From assembly GCA_963725315.1 (NCBI GenBank), contig CAVRYA010000010.1:124001-188000 (forward strand): a DNA stretch of 64,000 nucleotides. The letters run 5' to 3'. A model generated the notes under the pieces. That model did not search any database. It was not told the origin of the DNA and worked only from the letters and a program-made list of their open reading frames with translations. Below are positions 8,361 to 16,821 of the stretch, in pieces. Origin of the DNA: JBBRHQ01 sp963725315. Its GTDB lineage: Bacteria > Actinomycetota > Thermoleophilia > Solirubrobacterales > 70-9. Both the position numbers and the translations under genes were made by a program. The first letter of the stretch is position 1; each line of letters starts with the position of its first letter.

Positions 8361-8407
8361 CCGATGGGCGTTTTTCGTCCTCTATTTCGTCGTTTCCCGC
8401 CCGTCGG
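8361..8407 (+). repeat. 47-nt imperfect palindrome, copy A
   Basis: Starts CCGATGGGCG and ends CGCCCGTCGG, forming a 10-bp stem with one G.T wobble, enclosing a loop containing CGTCC and TATTTCGTCGTTT. A second copy, same length and in inverted orientation, lies at 37771-37817. It differs at 8 of 47 positions, and the stem change C-G versus T-A (positions 9/39) is compensatory. It lies between the VOC gene and the RNase HI-like gene. The run CGCCC-GAT-GGGCG-TTTTTCG overlaps its start and could itself act as a terminator. Confidence 0.55.
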
Positions 8408-8434
8408 GGTGGCGCCGGCTCGGCGCCGGGCCTC

Positions 8435-8839
8435 TCAGGCGCCGTCGAGCGTCTCGTTGACCAGCAGGTCGGCGTCCTCGTTCTGCTCGCGCCGCACGTG
8501 GCGGATCGAGAAGTCCTCGAACTGGCGCAGGGCGTCTGAGACCTCGGCGTAGAGCCCGCGCAGGGCGGCGTCCTTGACCTTGTAGGTGCCGTTGAGCTGG
8601 CGCACCACCAGCTCGGAGTCGCCGATCAGCTCGACCTCGCTCGCCCCCAGCTCAGCCGCCCGCGAGATCCCCAGCAGCATCGCCCGGTACTCGGCGACGT
8701 TGTTGGTCGCCTCGCCGATCAGCTCGCCCCGGCGCTCGAGCAGCTCGCCGTCGGCGTCGCGGATCACCGCCGCGACCGCGGCCGGCCCCGGGTTGCCCCT
8801 GGAGCCGCCGTCGACGTTGACGATCAGGCGTGAACCCAC
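8435..8839 (-). CDS. RNase HI family protein
   Basis: 134 residues of the RNase H fold: IVNVDGGSRGNPGPAAVAAV (first catalytic Asp), NNVAEYRAMLLGI (Glu), then VELIGDSELVVRQLNG (second Asp) and NEDADLLVNETL (fourth acidic residue). This D-E-D-D set supports metal-dependent cleavage of RNA in RNA-DNA hybrids. It is the short bacterial/archaeal type lacking the basic handle of E. coli RNase HI. Neighbouring genes are on the same strand, and the upstream zinc-ribbon gene ends 7 bases away. Confidence 0.85.
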   Translation of the reverse strand: MGSRLIVNVDGGSRGNPGPAAVAAVIRDADGELLERRGELIGEATNNVAEYRAMLLGISRAAELGASEVELIGDSELVVRQLNGTYKVKDAALRGLYAEVSDALRQFEDFSIRHVRREQNEDADLLVNETLDGA

Positions 8840-8845
8840 TTGAGG

Positions 8846-9565
8846 CTAGGCCTGGTTCTGGGCCGCCACAGAGCCGATCCGGATCTGGCCCGCGTCGTCG
8901 GCGACCGCGTTCCACTGCCGGGCGGAGTTGTCGAGCTCGCCGATCTCGTGTCCCTTGTCGATCGCATGCACCGGCCTGCCCTCGTCACGCAGGTCGACCC
9001 CCCACTGATACCAGGAGAGCTCCCAGGCGATCGTGATCCGCACCTCGCTGGGCGAGCCGGCCGCTGCCCCGACCGAGACCCAAGGCGAACCGAGCGAGCG
9101 CATCAGCCCGGCCACGGTCCGTGATTCGGGGCTGGCGTTGAAGCGTGCCGCAGCGCGCTCCAACCGGGTCCCCGGCGCCTCGGCGATTGGCTCGGGCCGC
9201 CCGACGCCGGCTCCCGGAGCGGCCGGGTCCGGGTTGCGCCGGGGCTCGGGCGCGGGGGTCGGCTGATCGTCCTCGGGGACCTCGTGGTCTTCGTCCTCCT
9301 CTTCCTCGTCGTGCTCGTCCACGCGCGCCCTCCGCGACTCGCCGCGGCCCCTGAACAGCGCCCCGAGGCCCCTGCGGCGGCGCTTCGGCGGCTGGGAGGA
9401 CGTTTCCTCGGCGAGCTCCTCCCAGACCCATCCGAGCTGCTCGGCGCGCGGCCGGCAGAGGTCGCAGACAGCGCGCCGCTCGCCGTCCGGCGAGATGTAG
9501 CTGCGGGTGCGCTCCCCCGAGAGGATCGTGCGTCCACAGACCGCGCAGTTGTCGACCGGGCTCAC
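8846..9565 (-). CDS. Zinc-ribbon hypothetical protein with acidic linker
   Basis: 239 residues from a GTG start chosen because the Cys-rich domain begins right behind it. The N-terminal treble-clef-like zinc site is CAVCGRTIL...CDLC (two CxxC pairs about 28 apart). A basic patch (PPKRRRRGLGALFRGRG) and a strongly acidic Pro-rich linker (about 85-135) follow. The compact C-terminal domain contains VAGLMRSLGSPWVSV and ITIAWELSWYQWGVDL, a block I associate with conserved uncharacterised actinobacterial proteins. The function is unknown. It lies between an RNase HI-like gene and an EF-G-like gene, hinting at RNA or translation. Confidence 0.6.
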   Translation of the reverse strand: MSPVDNCAVCGRTILSGERTRSYISPDGERRAVCDLCRPRAEQLGWVWEELAEETSSQPPKRRRRGLGALFRGRGESRRARVDEHDEEEEDEDHEVPEDDQPTPAPEPRRNPDPAAPGAGVGRPEPIAEAPGTRLERAAARFNASPESRTVAGLMRSLGSPWVSVGAAAGSPSEVRITIAWELSWYQWGVDLRDEGRPVHAIDKGHEIGELDNSARQWNAVADDAGQIRIGSVAAQNQA

Positions 9566-9617
9566 TCGCCGCAAGGTAGCAGCGGCGGTGGCGGTGCCCG
9601 GCGGGCCTCCGCGGCGC

Positions 9618-11705
9618 TCAGGCCCTGACCTCGGCCCCCTCGCGACCCTCGGCGACGACCTTTGCCGTGAGGTGCCCGGGGATCTCCTCATAGCGCTCGA
9701 ACTCCATCGTGTAGTCGGCCCGCCCGCCGCTGATCGAGCGCAGGTCGGGTGCGTAGTCGAGCACCTCCGCCATCGGCACCTCGGCCTTCACCTCGGTCAC
9801 CGTGCCCTTCGGCTCCATCCCCAGAGGGCGGCCGCGGCGGGAGTTGAGATCGCCGATCACGTCGCCGACCACTTCCTCGGGGCAGGAAACGGTGAGCTTG
9901 ACGATCGGCTCGAGCAGCACCGGGTCAGCCTCGGCCATCGCCTGCTTGAAGGCCATCGAGCCGGCGATCTTGAAGGCCATCTCCGAGGAGTCCACCGAGT
10001 GGTGCTGGCCGTCATAGAGGCGGACCTGGACGTCCTTTACGGGGTAGCCGGCGACCGTTCCGTGCTCCATCGCCTCGACGACGCCCTTTTGGACAGCCGG
10101 GATGAACCCGCCCGGGATCACCCCGCCCTTGATCGCGTTGACGAACTCCAGCCCGGTGTTGGCCTCCCCGGGGGCGATCTCGATGTGGCAGTCGGCGAAC
10201 TGCCCGCGGCCCCCGGTCTGCTTCTTGTAGCGGGCGTGGGCCTTGGCCGCCTTGCGGATCGACTCGTGGTAGGGCACCCGGGGCGGATGCAGCTCGATCT
10301 CGGCGCCGAAGCGGCGCTTCATCCGCTCGACGATCACCTCGACGTGGACCTGGGTGAGGCCGGCGATGATCTGCTCGCCCGTCTGCGGGTCGCGGTGGAC
10401 GTCGAGGGTCGGGTCCTCCTCGGTCAGCCGCCGCACCGCGGCCGCCGCCTTCTCCTCGTCACCCTTGGACTTCGCCTCATACGCGAAGGCCATGACCGGC
10501 GCGGGCAGCTCCAGCGCCGGGAAGGAGATCTCGGCCTGCTTCTCGCAGATCACGTCCCCGGCGCTGGTCTCCTTCAGCTTCGCGACGGCGCCGATGTCGC
10601 CGGCTCCGAGCTCAGCGGAGGGCTTCAGCTCCTTGCCCAGCGGCTCGCCAAGCTGGCCGATCCGCTCCTTCTGGCGCTTCGAGACGTTGAGGACGTGCGA
10701 GTCCGAGCGCAGCGTTCCGCGGTAGACGCGGAAGAGGTTGATGCGCCCCGTGTAGGGGTCGGCCACGGTCTTGAACACGTAGGCGACCAGGGGACCGCCC
10801 TCGTCGGGCAAGATCTCGATCTCTTCGCCCTCCGCTCCGAGGGCGGCGATGGGACCTCGCATCGCCGGCGAGGGCAGGTCCTCGACCAGCGCCTCCAGCA
10901 GCCGGCTGGTCCCCAGGTTCTTGGTCGCCACCCCGCAGGCGACCGGGAAGATCTTGCCGTCGGTCACCCCCTGCTTCAGCACCCTGACGATCTCGTCGTG
11001 GTCGATCTCCTCACCCTCGAGATAGCGCTCCATCAGCTCGTCGGAGTTCTCGGCGACCTCGTCCATCAGCTTCTCGCGGTACTCCTGCGCCTGGTCGCGA
11101 AGCTCCTCGGGGATCTCCTGCTCGTCGGCGGCGCCCCGGCCGGTTCCCGAGGCGATGAAGGCCTTCATGTCGATCAGGTCGATGACGCCCCTGACGTCGT
11201 GCTCGGAGCCGATCGGGATCTCGGTGGCGACCAGGTGCGCGCCGAAGGCTTCCTTCAACGAGTCGAGGGCGCGGAAGAAGTCGGCCCGCTCGCGGTCGAG
11301 CATGTTGACGAAGACCAGCCTGGAGAGGCCCTCGCGCTGGGCCCTCTCCCAGAGGCGCTCGGTGTGCACCTCGACCCCCATGACGGCGTTGACGACGACC
11401 ACCGCGGCATCGGCGACGTGCAGCGCCGCGGCGGCGTCGGCGACGAAGCTCGGCTCGCCGGGAGTGTCGATCAGGTTGATCTTGCGATCGTCGTAGGAGA
11501 AGGAGGCGACCGTGGCGCCGATCGACATCTCGCGCTCCTGCTCGTCGCTCTCGTAGTCGGAGGTGGTGGAGCCGTCGCCCACCGTGCCCAGGCGGTTGAC
11601 GGCGCCCGCCTCGAACAGCAGCGCTTCGTGAAGGCTCGTCTTGCCGCTTCCCCTGTGACCGATCAGCGCGACGTTGCGAATCCGGTCGGCGGCCTGGTGC
11701 GGCAT
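9618..11705 (-). CDS. Elongation factor G-like GTPase (EF-G2 type)
   Basis: 695 residues with all five EF-G domains. G1 is GHRGSGKTSL instead of the canonical GHIDAGKT. G3 is DTPGEPSFV and G4 is NMLDRE. Domain IV carries the usual YKKQTGGRGQFADCHIEI stretch, and domain V ends the protein. The divergent P-loop and switch I (DYESDEQEREMSIGAT, lacking the RGITI block) mark it as a paralogue rather than the principal translocase FusA. Paralogues of this group bind GTP and the ribosome, but their cellular role is poorly known. It is a single gene with a GC-rich 86-bp gap to the sigma-factor gene. Confidence 0.85.
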   Translation of the reverse strand: MPHQAADRIRNVALIGHRGSGKTSLHEALLFEAGAVNRLGTVGDGSTTSDYESDEQEREMSIGATVASFSYDDRKINLIDTPGEPSFVADAAAALHVADAAVVVVNAVMGVEVHTERLWERAQREGLSRLVFVNMLDRERADFFRALDSLKEAFGAHLVATEIPIGSEHDVRGVIDLIDMKAFIASGTGRGAADEQEIPEELRDQAQEYREKLMDEVAENSDELMERYLEGEEIDHDEIVRVLKQGVTDGKIFPVACGVATKNLGTSRLLEALVEDLPSPAMRGPIAALGAEGEEIEILPDEGGPLVAYVFKTVADPYTGRINLFRVYRGTLRSDSHVLNVSKRQKERIGQLGEPLGKELKPSAELGAGDIGAVAKLKETSAGDVICEKQAEISFPALELPAPVMAFAYEAKSKGDEEKAAAAVRRLTEEDPTLDVHRDPQTGEQIIAGLTQVHVEVIVERMKRRFGAEIELHPPRVPYHESIRKAAKAHARYKKQTGGRGQFADCHIEIAPGEANTGLEFVNAIKGGVIPGGFIPAVQKGVVEAMEHGTVAGYPVKDVQVRLYDGQHHSVDSSEMAFKIAGSMAFKQAMAEADPVLLEPIVKLTVSCPEEVVGDVIGDLNSRRGRPLGMEPKGTVTEVKAEVPMAEVLDYAPDLRSISGGRADYTMEFERYEEIPGHLTAKVVAEGREGAEVRA

Positions 11706-11791
11706 CGGCGGTGCTCCTCTCCTCGCTTGGCTCTCCCCGCCGGACTATATGCGAGCCGGGCGGGCTGCCTGCGGGCCGGGCGCGGGCCGAT

Positions 11792-12568
11792 TCAGTCGCG
11801 CTCGAGCATCTGGGTCTTCAGCCTCATTACCGCCTTGGTGTGAAGCTGGGAGACCCGCGACTCGGTGACATCGAGGACGTCGCCGATCTCGCGCAGGGTG
11901 AGGTTCTCGTAGTAGTAGAGGGCGATCACGACCTGCTCGCGCTCGGGGAGGGTCGCGATCGCCTCGGTGAGCCGCTCCTTGACCTCGCCCGAGTCGAGCG
12001 ACTGCTGGGGATCGGCGGCCTCGGAGTCGGGGATCGTGTCGAGCAACGAGACCTGGTCGCCGGAGGAGTCCGAGATCGCCCACAGCTCGTCGAGCGCGTA
12101 GACAGAGGAGTTGGCGATCTCCAGCAGCGAGCTCTGCAGCTCCTCCTCGCTGCAGCCGAGCTTCTCGGCCAGCTCCGCCTCGGTCGGCGCCCGCTGCAGC
12201 TCGTGCTCGAGCTTCGCCTGCGCGGTCTCGATCTCGCGGGCCCGGGCGCGCACCGAGCGCGGGACCCAGTCCAGCGAGCGCAGCTCGTCGATGATTGCGC
12301 CGCGGATCCGGGTCATCGCGAAGGTCTCGAACTTGATCCCCCGCTCGGGCTCGAAGCGCTCGATCGCCCCGATCAGGCCCATCAGGCCGTAGGAGATCAG
12401 ATCGGCGTCCTCGACGTGCGAGGGCAGGCCGGCCCCGAGTCGGCCGGCGACGAACTTGACCATCGGCGAGTAGGCGACGACCAGCCGCTCGCGGGCTCCC
12501 GAGTCGCCCTCGTCCTTGTAGCGGCGCCACAGCTCGCGCAGCTCGATCTCTTTGACCCCGGTTTCCAT
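11792..12568 (-). CDS. whiG: RNA polymerase sigma factor, FliA/WhiG type
   Basis: 258 residues of the sigma-28 group. Region 2 reads LVVAYSPMVKFVAGRL, ADLISYGLMGLIGAIERFEP and IKFETFAMTRIRGAIIDELR. Region 3 reads APTEAELAEKLGCSEEEL. Region 4 is LPEREQVVIALYYYENLTLR followed by EIGDVLDVTESRVSQLHTKA. In Streptomyces WhiG starts sporulation gene expression, and in motile bacteria FliA drives flagellar genes. Which applies here cannot be decided from this window, which holds no motility genes. A candidate -10 TAGAAT lies 12 bases before the start. Neighbour xerD is separate (52 bp). Confidence 0.85.
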   Translation of the reverse strand: METGVKEIELRELWRRYKDEGDSGARERLVVAYSPMVKFVAGRLGAGLPSHVEDADLISYGLMGLIGAIERFEPERGIKFETFAMTRIRGAIIDELRSLDWVPRSVRARAREIETAQAKLEHELQRAPTEAELAEKLGCSEEELQSSLLEIANSSVYALDELWAISDSSGDQVSLLDTIPDSEAADPQQSLDSGEVKERLTEAIATLPEREQVVIALYYYENLTLREIGDVLDVTESRVSQLHTKAVMRLKTQMLERD

Positions 12569-12620
12569 ATCCCCTAGCCGATTCTATGTCCGCTCGGATC
12601 GATCACGCGAAATAGCACGC

Positions 12621-13508
12621 TCAGGCCCTCGGATGGCTCCCTGCGTACTGATCCCTCAACCGTGTCGCGTCCACCCGAGTGTAGACCTGTGTGGTCGAGA
12701 TCGACGCATGGCCGAGCAGCTCCTGGATCGAGCGCAGATCGGCGCCCCCCTCCAGCAGGTGGGTGGCGAATGAGTGGCGCAGGGAGTGCGGCGAGACCCC
12801 GGCATCCACCGCGGCCTCCCGGACCCATAGTCGCAGGCGGCGGGAGACGTCCGAGGAGGAGAGCCGGCGGCCGGTCTTCGAGAGGAACATCGCCGGTTCG
12901 CGCCGGTTCGCCCGCAGAGCGCCGCGGCCGCGGGCCAGGTAGCGCTCCAGGGCCCGCTGGGCCGGCTCGCCTACCGGCAGCACCCGCTCCTTGGAGCCCT
13001 TGCCGCGAACCCTGAGCTGCTCGGTCTCGAAGTCGATCGCCTCGGTGTCGAGGTTGACGATCTCCTCGCAGCGCAGCCCGCAGGAGTAGGCGAGCTCGAG
13101 CATGGCGCGATCGCGCAGCTCCAGCGGGCTCGAGGCGGGGATTCGCTCCAGCAGCTCGGTCATCTGCTCGCGCGAGAGCACCTTCGGCAGCTTGCCGTCG
13201 CGCTTCGGGCTGCTGACCAGGTCGGCGGGGTTGGCGGCGATCCGCTCGGTGCGGACGAGGAAGTCGTATAGGCCCCTGATCGCTGCCAGCTTGCGCGCCA
13301 CGGTCGAGGCGGTTGCGCCACCCGCGGAGAGCGCGGCGGCGTAGCGGCGCACGTCGCGATGGCGGACTCCCTCGGGCTCCAGCTCCCGCTCCCCGCACCA
13401 GACCGAGAACTGCCCCAGATCGACCCCGTAGGCATGGCGGGTGCGCTCGGCGGCGCCACGCGCCGCCAGGTCGCGGTCGAAATCGCGCAGTGCCTCAGCC
13501 CAGGTCAC
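12621..13508 (-). CDS. xerD: Site-specific tyrosine recombinase XerD
   Basis: 295 residues. The N-terminal core-binding SAM-like domain (1-90) contains TRHAYGVDLGQFSVWC and ATASTVARKLAAIRGLYDFL. The catalytic domain has the R-H-R-Y set: Arg in YSCGLRCEEIVNL, SLRHSFATHLLEGG (H and R), and LGHASISTTQVYTRV (H and the Tyr nucleophile). Length and spacing fit the Xer recombinases that resolve chromosome dimers at dif with FtsK, not phage integrases. Start is GTG in a usual position. XerC is not in this window. Confidence 0.9.
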   Translation of the reverse strand: MTWAEALRDFDRDLAARGAAERTRHAYGVDLGQFSVWCGERELEPEGVRHRDVRRYAAALSAGGATASTVARKLAAIRGLYDFLVRTERIAANPADLVSSPKRDGKLPKVLSREQMTELLERIPASSPLELRDRAMLELAYSCGLRCEEIVNLDTEAIDFETEQLRVRGKGSKERVLPVGEPAQRALERYLARGRGALRANRREPAMFLSKTGRRLSSSDVSRRLRLWVREAAVDAGVSPHSLRHSFATHLLEGGADLRSIQELLGHASISTTQVYTRVDATRLRDQYAGSHPRA

Positions 13509-13605
13509 TCTGAGGGATTCGGCCTATCGAACAAACGTCCTCTCCCTGCAACCCGGAACTCGCAAGCACCCCCGCGTTGCACGGACGCCCGGGAGCTCCC
13601 GTCCC

Positions 13606-14643
13606 TCAGCCGATGTAGATCGGGGTGCCGACGTCGACCTGATCGTAGAGCTCGATCACGTCGGGGATCGCCATCCGCACGCAGCCGTGGGAGGCGGCGG
13701 TGCCCAGCGACCAGGTCTCGTCGGTGCCGTGGATCCCGGCGCCGTCGAAGATGCCCAACCAGCGGGCCTTGATCGGATCGGCGGGCCCGGGCGGGATCAC
13801 CTGGCCCGCGAGGTCGCCGGCCCAGGCCGAGTCCGGCACGTGCCAGGAGGGGTTCACCTGCTTGTCCTGGATGTGGTAGAGCCCGGCCGGGGTCTCCAGG
13901 CCCTGCTGCCCGACGGCGACCGTGTAGGACTTGATCAGCTTCAGGTTCCTCCAGAAGCGCAGGGTGAAGTTGGCGCGATCGAGGGTGAGGAAGGTCGGAT
14001 TCTCGGCCGCCACCTCGCCGGTGCTCACCTGAGGCTTGGTCGAGTGCACCACCGCCCTGATCGTGCGCGAGCCCGTGTTGGCCGTCGCGGCCCGGTTGAG
14101 CTGCTCGGTGAGGGCGACGTCGCGCACCTTGCGGCCGGCCTGGCCGGGGACCACGTTGAGCGAGGAGCCGGTGGGGCTGACCGACGCGTCCTGGGGGTCG
14201 CGGTCGATCTTCGCGGCGACCGTGCGCACGAAGCGGTTGATCGCAGGCTGCGAATGGGTGACCTCGGGCTGGATCTGCTTGTCGACGGATCCCCCGGTGA
14301 CGTAGCGCACCAGGCGGCCCGGAAGGCCGCCGTCGCGGCTCGCCGAGACCGCCTGATCGACCATGCCATTGATGTTGGCGTGGATCTTCAGCTTGGCGCC
14401 TGGGAGGGTGTAGGTCTTGCCGTCGAAGCTGACCCGCAGCGGCCTGCGCAGCGGCTCGACCAGGCGGCGATGCAGGAGCGCCGTCGCCTCGGCCCGGTTG
14501 AGCCCGCCGACGTCGACCCCGCCGACCGTGACGCCGTCGGCGATCTGGTCCTTGCGCGAGTTGTCGTAGGCGTAGGCGCCGACCGCTCCCCCGACCAGGA
14601 GGAGAACGGCGACGATGATCGCGATCTGTGCCTTGCGTCCCAT
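13606..14643 (-). CDS. L,D-transpeptidase with peptidoglycan-binding domain
   Basis: 345 residues. An N-terminal membrane anchor lies at about 7-26 (IAIIVAVLLLVGGAVGAYAY). An extracellular PG_binding_4-type domain spans about 35-200, with GVTVGGVDVGGLNRAEATAL at its head. The C-terminal YkuD domain has the HGT...SLGTAASHGCVRM signature, where the Cys is the nucleophile and the His residues complete the site. Such enzymes make 3-3 cross-links in peptidoglycan outside the membrane. The protein ends VGTPIYIG as in many family members. Monocistronic by spacing. Confidence 0.9.
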   Translation of the reverse strand: MGRKAQIAIIVAVLLLVGGAVGAYAYDNSRKDQIADGVTVGGVDVGGLNRAEATALLHRRLVEPLRRPLRVSFDGKTYTLPGAKLKIHANINGMVDQAVSASRDGGLPGRLVRYVTGGSVDKQIQPEVTHSQPAINRFVRTVAAKIDRDPQDASVSPTGSSLNVVPGQAGRKVRDVALTEQLNRAATANTGSRTIRAVVHSTKPQVSTGEVAAENPTFLTLDRANFTLRFWRNLKLIKSYTVAVGQQGLETPAGLYHIQDKQVNPSWHVPDSAWAGDLAGQVIPPGPADPIKARWLGIFDGAGIHGTDETWSLGTAASHGCVRMAIPDVIELYDQVDVGTPIYIG

Positions 14644-14753
14644 CTGCGTGCGCGGTTACTGGCTGGGGAGGTTCTCGGCCAATCCCTGCGGAGAGTTTAG
14701 GCAGGCCGAAGGCCGTCCCTGCCGGCAAGGGGCGATGCAAGCGCCCGTGCGGG

Positions 14754-15878
14754 TCAGCCGCCGTCGACCGGAGGGGAGGGATCGAACATCGCCGCGTCCT
14801 CCTTGCCGACGTCCTTGGGGGATGCGTCGCGGTGCACGTGGGGGCTCCAGCGCAGGAACTCCTCGACTTCGCGCTCGTAGCGGTAGGGCTCCTTGACCCC
14901 GGCCAGGACCGGCCGCAGCCGCTGGTGCTCGCCGAGCTTCAGCACCGCCTCGCGGGAGGTGTAGGAGTACTTGAAGCCGGTCGCCTTGAAGCGGCGGTTG
15001 TCGAGCCCCCGGCCGAAGCGCATCTGCGCCAGCATCTCGTCGGGGATGCGGACGCCGAGCTGGCGCAGCGGCCCGGTGAGCAGGCCCGTCCCCCAGGGCG
15101 GCAACACGGGGGCCGGCCACTTGCCCAGCAGCCCGATCACCTCGGAGAGCGCCAGCACGCCGTCGGCGGCGACGTTGAAGGTGCCCGGGAGCTCATTGAA
15201 GGCGGCGTGCTCGAGCGCGTGGACGACGTCGTCGGAGTGGACGAACTGGTAGCGGGGGTCGAAGCCGAGGATCATCGGCACCATCGGCAGGGCGAACATG
15301 CGGGTATGGGGGGTGTCGACGTCGGGGCCGAGGACGTTGGCGCAGCGCAGGATCGTCACCGTCGTCTCGGCGCGCTTCTCGGCGAACTCGGCGACCGCGC
15401 CCTCGGCCTCGACGATGTCGCGCTCGATCGGCGTCCTCGGAGGGTGCTTGCGACGCATCTCCTCCGAGAAGAAGGCAGGGTCGTCCTGCTCGCACCCGTA
15501 CCAGTGCCCCGAGCTCTTGAAGACGAGGCGGCGCACGGGCGAGTCCTGGCCGGTGCAGGCGGCGAGGATGTTGAGGGTGCCGATGACGTTGTTCTCGTGG
15601 GCCCGGGCCCGGGTCGTGGCGGCCGAGTGGACCACCAGCCGGGTGTCGATCACGGTGTCGACCATCGCGGCCTTGACGATCCGCTCGATCAGCGAGTGCT
15701 GGGTCCCCACCTTCACGTACTCGGTCCGGTGCAGCTCCCGGGTCGGCTCGGCCGAGTCGACCCCGATGATCGCCTCGACCTCGGGGAAGGACTCGAGCGC
15801 CTCGGCGAGCCGGCCCCCCCAGTAGCTCGCCAGGCCGGTGATCAGCACCCTGCGGGCGGGGGCGGAGTGAACGGTCAT
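14754..15878 (-). CDS. NAD-dependent epimerase/dehydratase family protein (galE2-like)
   Basis: 374 residues. A Rossmann start reads RRVLITGLASYWGGRLAEAL, a variant of TGxxGxxG. It is followed by LVVHSAATTRARAHENNVIG and an extended SDR body. The C-terminal ~70 residues (TGFKYSYTSREAVLKLGEHQ) are family-typical. The canonical YxxxK pair is not obvious (SSGHWYGCEQDD region), so catalysis may differ or be lost. It overlaps the acyltransferase gene by 4 bases (ATGA). Adjacent galE2-like epimerase and acyltransferase genes are also found in mycobacteria (Rv0501-Rv0502), supporting a shared lipid or envelope role. Start at MTVHSAP was chosen for that overlap. Confidence 0.75.
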   Translation of the reverse strand: MTVHSAPARRVLITGLASYWGGRLAEALESFPEVEAIIGVDSAEPTRELHRTEYVKVGTQHSLIERIVKAAMVDTVIDTRLVVHSAATTRARAHENNVIGTLNILAACTGQDSPVRRLVFKSSGHWYGCEQDDPAFFSEEMRRKHPPRTPIERDIVEAEGAVAEFAEKRAETTVTILRCANVLGPDVDTPHTRMFALPMVPMILGFDPRYQFVHSDDVVHALEHAAFNELPGTFNVAADGVLALSEVIGLLGKWPAPVLPPWGTGLLTGPLRQLGVRIPDEMLAQMRFGRGLDNRRFKATGFKYSYTSREAVLKLGEHQRLRPVLAGVKEPYRYEREVEEFLRWSPHVHRDASPKDVGKEDAAMFDPSPPVDGG

Positions 15879-16774
15879 CCGAACCAGACCGACTTCCGCT
15901 CGCCGAGCATCTCGTGCAGGTTCTCCTGGATCCGGGCCCGCACCTCCTGGGCGACCGTCTGCACCAGCGCCCGCTCTGCGTCGGGGTCGCCGCCCAGCTC
16001 GGCGGTGTCGATCGGCTCCAGGAAGCGGATCCGGAACTTGGACGGCAGGTAGCCGAGCATCCCCGCCGGCCCCAGCCACGGGAAGGTGGGGGTGAGCGGG
16101 AAATAGAGCAGCCCCGTGAGCTTCTTCATCAGGCCGACGTGGGCGAAGATCGGCGCCGCCTCCTCGGCCCCGACGACGCAGACCGGCACCAGCTTCGCCC
16201 GGGCCCGCATCGCCGCGGCGACGAAGCCCCCGCGCCCGAAGCGCCGCAGACGGTAGCGCTCGCTGTAGACCTTCTCCGTTCCCTTGCGCCCCTCCGGGAA
16301 GACCAGCACCAGGCTGCGCTCGTCGTGGAGCAGGCGATGCACGTTGGCCGGGTGAGCGGCGACGCAGCCGATCTTCGGCGCCAGCATCGAGAACAGCGGG
16401 TAGCCCTTGAAGAAGTGCTCGACGGTGATGTTCAGCGGCCGCGGCGAGGGATGCTCCTCGCGGATCGCCCGCCCGATCATCGCCGCGTCGGGAGGCAGCG
16501 CCCCGGAGTGGTTGGAGACGAGCAGCGCGCCGCCGTCCGCGGGCACGTTCTCGACCCCCTCGACGTCCACCCGGAACCAGTAGCGGTAGAAGAACTCGAC
16601 CACGGTGCGGTCAAAGGCCTCCTCGACCCGCTCGGAGCGGCCCCAGTCGTCGATCCTGCGTTCGGGCTCGATCGCCGGCAGCAGCGAGCGATCGGCCAGC
16701 GCCGGCAGCGAGGGGTCCTCGCCGCGGTCCTGCGAAAGCTCGGCAAGTGGGGTGCGCTCCGCCACGGCGCCCAT
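15875..16774 (-). CDS. Lysophospholipid acyltransferase family protein
   Basis: 299 residues of the PlsC-like glycerolipid acyltransferase group. Block I is LLVSNHSGALPPDAAMIG (His nucleophile-activating motif, with the Asp further away than in the classic HX4D). Block III is LVLVFPEGRKGTEK, and GYLPSKFRIRFLEPID follows near the end. These enzymes transfer acyl groups to lysophospholipids at the inner leaflet. The acceptor here is unknown. The N-terminal ~60 residues are charged and lack a membrane helix. Translationally coupled to the epimerase gene downstream. Confidence 0.8.
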   Translation of the reverse strand: MGAVAERTPLAELSQDRGEDPSLPALADRSLLPAIEPERRIDDWGRSERVEEAFDRTVVEFFYRYWFRVDVEGVENVPADGGALLVSNHSGALPPDAAMIGRAIREEHPSPRPLNITVEHFFKGYPLFSMLAPKIGCVAAHPANVHRLLHDERSLVLVFPEGRKGTEKVYSERYRLRRFGRGGFVAAAMRARAKLVPVCVVGAEEAAPIFAHVGLMKKLTGLLYFPLTPTFPWLGPAGMLGYLPSKFRIRFLEPIDTAELGGDPDAERALVQTVAQEVRARIQENLHEMLGERKSVWFG

Positions 16775-16807
16775 TCTGGCAGGGGCGATCGGTGCGGGCG
16801 CGGTGGA

Positions 16808-16813
16808 TATGTT
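16808..16813 (+). promoter_or_regulatory. -10-like box TATGTT
   Basis: TATGTT lies eight bases before ATG 16822 with no Shine-Dalgarno in between, suggesting a leaderless transcript for the cyclo-ligase/hydrolase pair. Confidence 0.4.
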
Positions 16814-16821
16814 TTCGGGCC

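Noticed and set aside
9507..11843. Open frame of 778 codons on the plus strand
   Set aside because: It is the mirror of the EF-G-like gene, with repetitive Leu/Asp/His composition typical of a GC-rich shadow.
12621..13508. Tyrosine recombinase as sign of an integrated element
   Set aside because: Length and motifs match housekeeping XerD. No att-like direct repeats, phage genes or composition change were seen around it.
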